DNA from: Plumapathes pennacea
Lineage: Eukaryota; Cnidaria; Anthozoa; Antipatharia; Myriopathidae
Assembly: GCA_964036295.1 (NCBI GenBank)
Contig: OZ038464.1
Span: forward strand, 18,894,443-18,958,442
Length of the DNA stretch: 64,000 nucleotides
Direction of reading: 5' to 3'
Shown here: positions 56,929 through 64,000 of the stretch, piece after piece
How the letters are laid out: each line of letters starts with the position of its first letter
Position numbering within the stretch: position 1 is the stretch's first letter
Position numbers and translations under genes: made by a program
The notes under the pieces: generated by a model
What the model was told of the DNA's origin: nothing
The model's input: only the letters and a program-made list of their open reading frames with translations
Database searches by the model: none

Positions 56929-59709
56929 CTCACTGCAGCCTATACCGCATTGACCCTTTCATTTCCAAGAGTGATCAACTTCAAATTTCTCTTTCAGTTT
57001 CTCATCAGATATATAATGATACAGTTGTGAGAACTTGGCATTTGATAGCTTTCTCAGATGAAAGCTGACTTTACTATCAATTCTCACTACATCAACGTAC
57101 ATTTTCTTCTTGACTGGTTTAGAGAATCTGCATTTTAAGCTGACAGTGAGCTCAATGTAGACTCGTTCCCAGCCTCTTTTCCCCGCGGAGCAGGGAAAAC
57201 AGCGTGAGAACGAGGCTTAAGGAAATGGCAGGTGATCCAAACCGGTCATGCATTTTGTTCAAGGAATGCTGCGAAAATTAGGCCCTGGATACTTTGGATT
57301 AAAGAAGAGCGAGACAGTTCCATATAAAAGTACTATTTTGATTGTATTCACTCATTCGGTTTGCATTTGCTATTAACAATAGGACTTACGCGGCCAGCTG
57401 GTGGAACACACACATCCATATTGCATCCTATGCTTATAATTATTATTTTATTTCTTGATCTGCCTTGTCTCTAAACACAATAAATGACGGGGGCCGAGTA
57501 TTTAGTACAAAGAACCGCTATCCGTGCGAGCTTTAAAATTAAACATCATGGTTTGCACACTTTATTAAAAAAAGAAAGGTGTAGCCGGAGCAAAAAAGTA
57601 AACTCTAAAATAATAATAATGGGTGAAGAGAGGCTATCTGACAAATCTATATCGCTGGACATTACAGCTTATTCACAATGTTAATCAAATAAAATGTGTA
57701 AAGAACACAACGTATTCGCAGGACGAAAAAACACGTTAAAACTACGTCCGCAGGAAGTGCGGCCGAGTCTTACTTTCGTGCTTGTTGATATGACCACCAA
57801 TTGCCACAATGAATATAATCTTTTCTTTTATAATTTTTAAGCATTTGACCGTGGGAACAGATGAACTCAAATGGCTGTGAAACACCTGGAGTTAATAAAA
57901 ATAGAGGCGAGACTTACGAAGGGAAGAAGTTTAATAATACAGTATGCAGATTTCTTTATTTGGCGAACGTGTCACGAGTGAATAAAAATCGGCATATTGA
58001 GCTCTAACACATCGCTGTCAGATAGGATATGGAGTTTGTTATTTTGCATGGTTGTTCTGTCCTCTCGCTTTTTCACAATAACATTAGGTTTCTCACTTAA
58101 AACACCAAGAGCGCAATTCATTGTCTCCTGGGTAGGCAAGGTAACAGAAAATAATTTTGTTTTATCTTGTTTTACTAATTAAAATCTTATCGGTCACATA
58201 TAATGAGAGTTATACAGTTGCTCTGTATATCTATTTGACGGTACAGGGAGAGGCTTCTAACGCTAACGTTGGATCAAAAACTGGGCATTTTTAGTTAAGC
58301 AGTTGGCAGCACAAACTTACAGAAGGTAGGACAGTTCTTAATTTACTAAAAGCTTGAATTCAGTACAATATTAGAGGTTGCAAGATTGCGAACTTCAAAA
58401 ATTTCTGGGGTCAGTCTTAACTCATGCTCCAATCCAAGCCCTTTTCCCTGCCAAAGGTGACTTTGCTTCGGCACTCTTAACCTCATAACGCAGAGTTATT
58501 TAAGAAGAAAATGTGTTGGTGATGTACTGAGGCTCAATAGTTCAATACGTCTGGCTAAAGACTTCTATAGACAAAATTATATGAGTCTGTTTTCGTTGGA
58601 AGGCAAGTAAATATTTTTCTGTTTCCAGTCTGATCATAACTTCATATAGAGAGCGAAAGGAAAAATGTGACACAGCACAAAAATATTAGAGATACGACTC
58701 AAAACGTCACTCTAGGTTTGATTTTAATTAACGAGTTGGCGGCAGAAGTCCGCAACAAATGGCCGGCTGTTAATTACCGCACGAAAAATTATCACATCAC
58801 GAAATCAACTGGTTTCCTGCTTTAAAATAGTACCTTTGTTTTTGTTCGTGAGAAAAAGGCTCATAGAATGTGCTAATTGCTTTTGAGGAATTTCCTTCTT
58901 GGGAGAGTAAATAAATAATTTACACGTGTCCCATAGGAAGAATCTGAACATGGAGAGGGGGATCTAAAAATAGACTGTGTGAGAAAATGGCCTGATGAAA
59001 AACCTGGAATTTGAAAAGAAAAAAAAAAAAAAAAAAAAACAAGAGAGAAAAATCACAAGGTCATGCACTAAGCAACACAAACTAACACAAAAAGTAAGTA
59101 AAGTTACATGAATTATTAAAATTTACAGTGTACTTCCAATCAGCAAATGTTGAAAAAAGCGAGCTAGCACGCTCAAGAAATACACTTCGTATAGATCACA
59201 GCCGGAAACAGACAGTACAGGTACGGATTTTCTGTACAAATCGAGCTTTTACCGTTTGGTCGCTCATTACAAGTCTGTGCGAAAGTTCTGGTTGTGCAAG
59301 GTTCAGTCCATCCGCGTCGACTTGACCGTTTGGCCAGGGCTTGCATAAAACGCTAACACCCGGGATAAGTCGTAAAAATGTCATACGTTCAGTTTCTACA
59401 GTTACATTCAGTTAATATAGATTGGTTTCCAAATAATCGCTATTCAAGAGATAACCTACCACTTTGTCCATGCTACAAGTAGTTAATTTTGTATTGAAAA
59501 GAGAAGCTTGCCTCTGTTTCTCGGTGCCTAATTCTGATTAATGTTATGTAGAAAATATACTAGCTCCACACTGACAGCAAGTTCGATTAATCCACTATTC
59601 AGTGAGGGGCATAAATCCTTTTTTTTTATAAAAAAAATGTCAGCCATGATGGATTGGATATAAATGTTTTCTTATCGAAGTCTATTTTTTTTTTTTTTTT
59701 TTTTTTAGA
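56929..59709. other. Intergenic between arrestin and guanylate cyclase genes
   Basis: About 2.8 kb with no supported exon. 56960-57090 belongs to a dispersed repeat also seen at about 43500-43620 (TCAGATGAAAGYTGA, ATTCTCMCTACAT). Poly-A near 59020 and a poly-T run ending at 59706 directly before the next gene. No tRNA or other RNA gene was found. Confidence 0.5.
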
Positions 59710-62700
59710 ATGGCGACTCCACCTGAAATGAAAATTTACGGAATGCTTTTGGAAAGCATTCAACATTACATACAAGAAGAACACGGCTACGCAAAGTGGG
59801 AAGAAATCCGTCTCCAAGCGGGAATCACCACCCACACTTTTGTCACCCACCAGAAATACCCCGAGTGCTATATGCGCAACCTCGCCAAGGCGAAGGCCAA
59901 AGTGCTCCGAGAAGAACCCGATGTGCCCCAAGAAGAACCCGAGGTGCTCCAAAAAGAAACCGAGGTGCTCCCAGAAGAAGCCGAGGTACCCCGAGATAAA
60001 GCCGAGGTGCCCCGAGAAGAAGCCGAGGTGCCCCGAGAAGATACCGAAGTGCCCCAAGAAGAAGCCGAGGTGCTCCGAAAAGAAGGCAGACAAGCCGAAA
60101 AAGCTATGGAAGATAATATGCGTTTTTTTGGACATTGCTTCGTCAAGTTTTTTATGAACTACGGTTACGATCGTATCATACGCGTAAGTGGGCGGCATTT
60201 GCGAGACTTTCTCATCGGCATTGACAGCCTGCACGAGCACATGCGCTTTGGCTATCCTAAGCTCCAGTCCCCCACGTTTTACTGCGAGGAGGAAACTAGT
60301 ACCGGGTTAACTCTCCACTACACCTCCAAACGTCAAGGCTTTGTAAACTACGTCGTCGGCCAAGTCAAGGAAGTCGCTAAGATGTTCTACGACATCGACG
60401 TCGAGTTGAAAGTCTTGGGAATCAACACGGAAAACAACACGACACATGCGGCGTACCGACTTCATTTCCACAATACTGGTTATAAACCTGTTGAGCCGAC
60501 TAAGCTGTCACTCATTTTGAACAGAACGATTCCTTCGGAGATGTTCTTCAGCATTTTTCCTTTCAGTTTTGCCATAAACGGTGATATGACTATCACCATG
60601 GCTGGCTCGGGAATAATAGCCACGATTGGGAATCGAATAGTGGGAGCAGGGGTGCAAGACATCTTCACCTTGAGACGTCCAAAGACCGAATTCACTTGGG
60701 AAAATGTATGTAATGCTGTCTTGGCCTCTCTCCATCTGTTTCTTTCCTCTTTGTGTCCCCTAGTTTATCATTAATATTAATACTATCATTATTAAAACCG
60801 TATATAAGGATAGTAGGTCAAACTAAAACGTTGTGCTTACTTTACAGCTGATAACAAGACACGTGGTGTTCGAACTCATTTCCAAGCTCCCCACTCTCCG
60901 GCGCTCCACGGTTTGTAGCCTCAATTCGTATCCGTCATGTGACGCAAGTGCCAGTCAGCCGTCCGTGAAGCTGTATGACCAGGGCAAGCCTAACTCAGGC
61001 TTAGACATGGACAGGACAACAACCCTGCATCTGAAGGGGCAAATGAAATTTCTTAAGAATTGGAACAAAATTCTTTATATCTGCTCGCCACTGTAAGTTG
61101 CAGTAAGAAGTTGTTGTTGTCAGTTGCAGTCGTAGTTATCTCCGAACTCTGCGAGGGTTGCTAATCGTGACGCTCGATTCTTAGTGTTCGTCAGTCATGG
61201 ACCTCTCAAGTGGTAGTTGTAAGTTAAAAGTTGTAAGTTGTAGTTGTAGTTATGTGCAGCCGTGTTGGTTTTCAGGATGTGTTGGTTTTCAGTCATGGAC
61301 CTCTCAAGTGGTAGTTGTAAGTTAAAAGCTGTAAGTTGTAGTTGTAGTTATGTACAGCTGTGTTGGTTTTCAGGATCGGCAGTCTGGACGATATGATGCG
61401 AAACGGCTTGTACATGAGCGACCTAAGTATGCATGACACTTCTATGGAGATGGTGTTGTCCGGGATCAAGCCGCTCCACCAGCTCGAGTTAGCTCGAGAC
61501 CAGGTAACGTCATCTAAACATCACATCAACATCACACATCGTATAAAATTAGGGTGTGTGCAAGGTTACCAGAAAGATAATCTCAAATAATACTATGTGA
61601 GTATTTTATATGGAAAATCTATATAACAATAAAGATTTTATAGAGAAGGTACGAGGACCTTTTCGTCCTCCTCACTGTGCTTTTCGGGTGCTGATTGGCC
61701 GAGGAGTAAAAGATCTCCAATTAGACTTGAAAAAGATAATATGCAGACTGTTACCAGCACATTTTGCAGTATTTTGATTATGTAAATTAAGCCACATCCC
61801 ACAAGCCTTACGATTTTACAGCTTGTTACCTCAATGTGGGAACCCGAACCCAAGTATAGCTATGCCATGCTGACGAGGCCTAATAAGGACGAAACAGCTG
61901 TCCATGGCTGCTATTACTTGGGCTCACAAAACATTTTTATTTTTTTGGTAGATCAAGGGGTAATGCCCGCTACCACCGTGGCCTTTGTGCCCTATTCTGT
62001 GGCTTCAGCTTACCAGCACATTGTGCAGCATTCTGATTATGTTTCCACATTGCTTTCTTTGTTTCTTAGCAATTGGACAAAAGTAAAACTCTGGAGGAGA
62101 ACATGAAGAAACTTGCCCAAGAGAGAGCCCGCAGTGAAGAGTTGTTGTACAGGATGATGCCGAAGCCAGTGGCAGACCGAATGAAACGAGGCGATAAAGC
62201 CATCAGCACTTGTGAGGTGATTGCTTTTAAACAATGGCAAGTCCCCCAGAATGACAGTATGCACCGAGAAAAAGTAAAAAACAAAAATAAAAGAATCCAC
62301 GACGGTCCTGAACTCCGAATTCCCAAATTCTGGATTACGGGTTCTATAATGTACGCCACACTCGATTCTCGATTCTAAATCACTGTGATTCCGGATTCTG
62401 CAGTTGTTGAATGCTAGAGTCTCTTACATAGGGCGAGAACCACCACCAGGCTTTAGATTCAGAGAGCGTTATTTTTACATTTCAGTTATTTCGCGTGTTT
62501 GGCTTACATCTCAGAAACTTGACTGTTCTTAATTTTGCCATGTCTGTTTGCCTCCCATTGTTTGTTTGTCTGTCTGTCTCTTGCTGTGTGTCCCCTTGTC
62601 TCTCGTTATCATATGCCACTCATCACAATCTCTTTATATTAAGTATTTCAGCAGTGTGACAGTGATGTTCACCTATATGGATGGATTCCCCAGCATCTGT

Positions 62701-63674
62701 TCTCGAGTGTCAGCCATGGAAGCTGTCAACCTCGTCAACTCGATGTTCGTCAGATTTGACAATCTCACCGAGACGCACGATGTCTATAAGGTTTGACACA
62801 GAGTGATCAAAGTCCTCTTTCTCTTTGCAGCCTCTGATCTCATACGTGTTGTACAAAATCGAGAACCTGGTGCCTGATCGTTTGCCAAAGTGAACGTTGA
62901 TTAAACTACAGGAATTCTTAGCACGTCAAGCACACGTTTTTGTATAAGCGGTTTAGAGAATCCGTATTCAATTTAAAAAAATAAAAAACAGTTGCTAGGA
63001 CAAATTGCCGCTAAAATGTTGGCAACATAGTCTAAATTGAAATTTTGTTAATAAAATGAATCCCAAAATCCCAAAATGGCGCATAGTTCCGACTATTTTT
63101 TCATGGACTGTATCGTTCTCTAGTTTTTAAGCAAATTTATGGCAGTTTAATGGCAATTTATCCCAACACCTGATCATTCCTGGGAGTTGAGTAAGCGTTC
63201 CGTTTTCAACTGACATGGCTAATCTCTTTCTTTTGCTTAGCAGTTTGAGACGCTTGGAGATGCGCTGTACATGATTGTCAACGGAGCCCCCGTCAGAAAG
63301 GAGCGCCACACAGAACCGATGGCGGATATGGCCCTAGACATGATTGAGGCCGTGAAGGACCTAAAGGACCCTTCTACAGACAAGCCAATCACGATATCAA
63401 CAGGTATGAGCAATTTTCAAATACAGGTTACATTAGATTAGTACCAAAAATTTGGCAACCATAAAAAATCGCCATGTCTTCTTGTTTGTCGCACAGACTT
63501 CGTTTCTTTTGTTACGTCTAATTTCACACCCAACAATCTGACTGTGCTCCTGCTTACGTCACAGGCATGCACCTGGGTCCAGTCGCCGCGGGACTCGTGG
63601 GAGAGAAGACTCCACAGTATTGTTTGTTTGGAGACACGGTCAACATTGCGTCACGACTCCGCACTACGGCAATG
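59710..63674 (+). CDS. Soluble guanylate cyclase, beta-like, H-NOX domain with heptad insertion (5' part; runs past exon at 63674)
   Basis: Exons 59710-60705, 60848-61092, 61374-61503, 62070-62216, 62644-62790, 63244-63403, 63565-63674; 645 codons so far, phases matching, 3' end outside the window. H-NOX heme domain at about 1-250: proximal His175 in [13 protein letters not shown] and the heme-propionate motif YTSKR 204-208. Residues about 67-132 are an insertion of heptads of the type EAEVPRE; removing it puts His175 at about 105, the canonical position. Then come a HNOBA domain (about 255-450), a signalling helix ([19 protein letters not shown]) and the catalytic domain. Catalytic Glu557 (FETLGD), Asp561, Cys628, Asn635 and Arg639 are present; the first metal Asp is replaced by Tyr517 (MFTYMDGF). 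This pattern is that of a beta subunit, converting GTP to cGMP with an alpha partner on NO binding. Confidence 0.93.
59905..60085 (+). repeat. In-frame 21-bp minisatellite inside the H-NOX coding exon
   Basis: About eight units of seven codons with consensus E-[AP]-E-V-[PL]-[RQ]-[EK]. The DNA unit is about GAGGTGCCCCGAGAAGAAGCC. Length stays a multiple of three, so the frame is kept. Confidence 0.92.
61195..61376. repeat. Tandem duplication in cyclase intron 2 including a splice acceptor
   Basis: TCATGGACCTCTCAAGTGGT followed by AGTTGTAAGTTAAAAG occurs at 61194 and again at 61293. Each copy ends with GTGTTGGTTTTCAGGAT; the second is the acceptor used at 61374, the first (about 61276) is a decoy. 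Confidence 0.8.
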
Positions 63675-64000
63675 GTTAGTCCACCAGGCAAAAGCAAAGA
63701 CTACTTGGCGCAAATGGCGGGCTTGTTGTATTGTAGATTTTGCATTGTACATGACATATCACAAACCGATTGTTGTATTTGATAACCGGACCAGAAGTAA
63801 CTTATTGCTTGTGAGGAAAAGACCGGACCAAAGTACGGTAAATTGAGTGTTAAAGTTGTGTTCACACGCCAAAAACTTGGCTCTTCAGTTGCTGTGTGCA
63901 TCCCAAGAAAGTTTGCAAAATGATGACGTCACATTTTTGCCAATCAAAAAGGAGGTTTTATCGTGACACAAATCTGCAGTAAGTGTAACTTGCAGCAACA

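Noticed and set aside
57484..58182. Short frames in the cyclase upstream region
   Set aside because: No family similarity, no partner exons and chance-level lengths.
59626..60240. 204-aa minus-strand frame with LGFF/GHLGF repeats
   Set aside because: It is the antisense of the in-frame heptad repeat and H-NOX exon, not a separate gene.
63241..63243. Acceptor at TTAG/CAG for the cyclase exon
   Set aside because: Using the next AG (exon start 63244) removes one extra Gln and gives the usual YK-FETLGDA spacing.
1..64000. tRNA, rRNA or microRNA genes
   Set aside because: No cloverleaf with A and B box pairs was recognised, and hairpins present are explained by MITEs.

Overview
This is animal nuclear DNA. 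Genes are spread thinly over AT-rich sequence, coding exons are split by many short GT-AG introns, and non-autonomous (MITE-like) inverted-repeat elements and tandem repeats are common. Family content points to an anthozoan cnidarian, most likely a stony coral: a SoxB-like HMG gene, intronless class A GPCR paralogs, an H-NOX guanylate cyclase and a NOXRED1 ortholog. The species call is inference, not proof.

Layout. 391-7458 (+): complete 17-exon NIMA-related kinase (514 aa) with an acidic tail. 9632-10642 (+): orphan class A GPCR, lying in a locus that has been tandemly duplicated; the second copy (about 11340-15065) holds only a broken TM5-TM7 pseudogene and three later insertions. 16004-17074 (-): intact paralogous GPCR. 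17075-39591: about 22 kb of gene-poor sequence with one single-exon SoxB-like gene (24270-24929, -), a decayed U-box fragment (about 31088-31300) and a 5.9-kb satellite array of 17 units of about 347 bp (32247-38140). 39592-46480 (-): complete 12-exon NOXRED1 gene (349 aa), rebuilt exon by exon with matching phases. 46790-51000: a locally triplicated repeat and two large foldback elements. 51842-55967 (+): complete 5-exon alpha-arrestin (411 aa). 59710 to beyond 63674 (+): 5' part of a beta-like soluble guanylate cyclase whose heme domain carries an in-frame heptad-repeat insertion; the gene runs off the right edge.

The genes are unrelated neighbours, not a cluster with one job: a probable ciliary or cell-cycle kinase, two peptide-receptor-like GPCRs, a transcription factor, a pyrroline-carboxylate-reductase-like oxidoreductase, a trafficking adaptor and a gas-sensing cyclase. 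The most unusual items are the H-NOX insertion, the two-subtype satellite with inverted diverged flanks, the GPCR duplication whose later insertions can be ordered in time, and two foldbacks of over 1.2 kb with clean 6-bp target duplications. All calls come from reading the sequence; no search was run.
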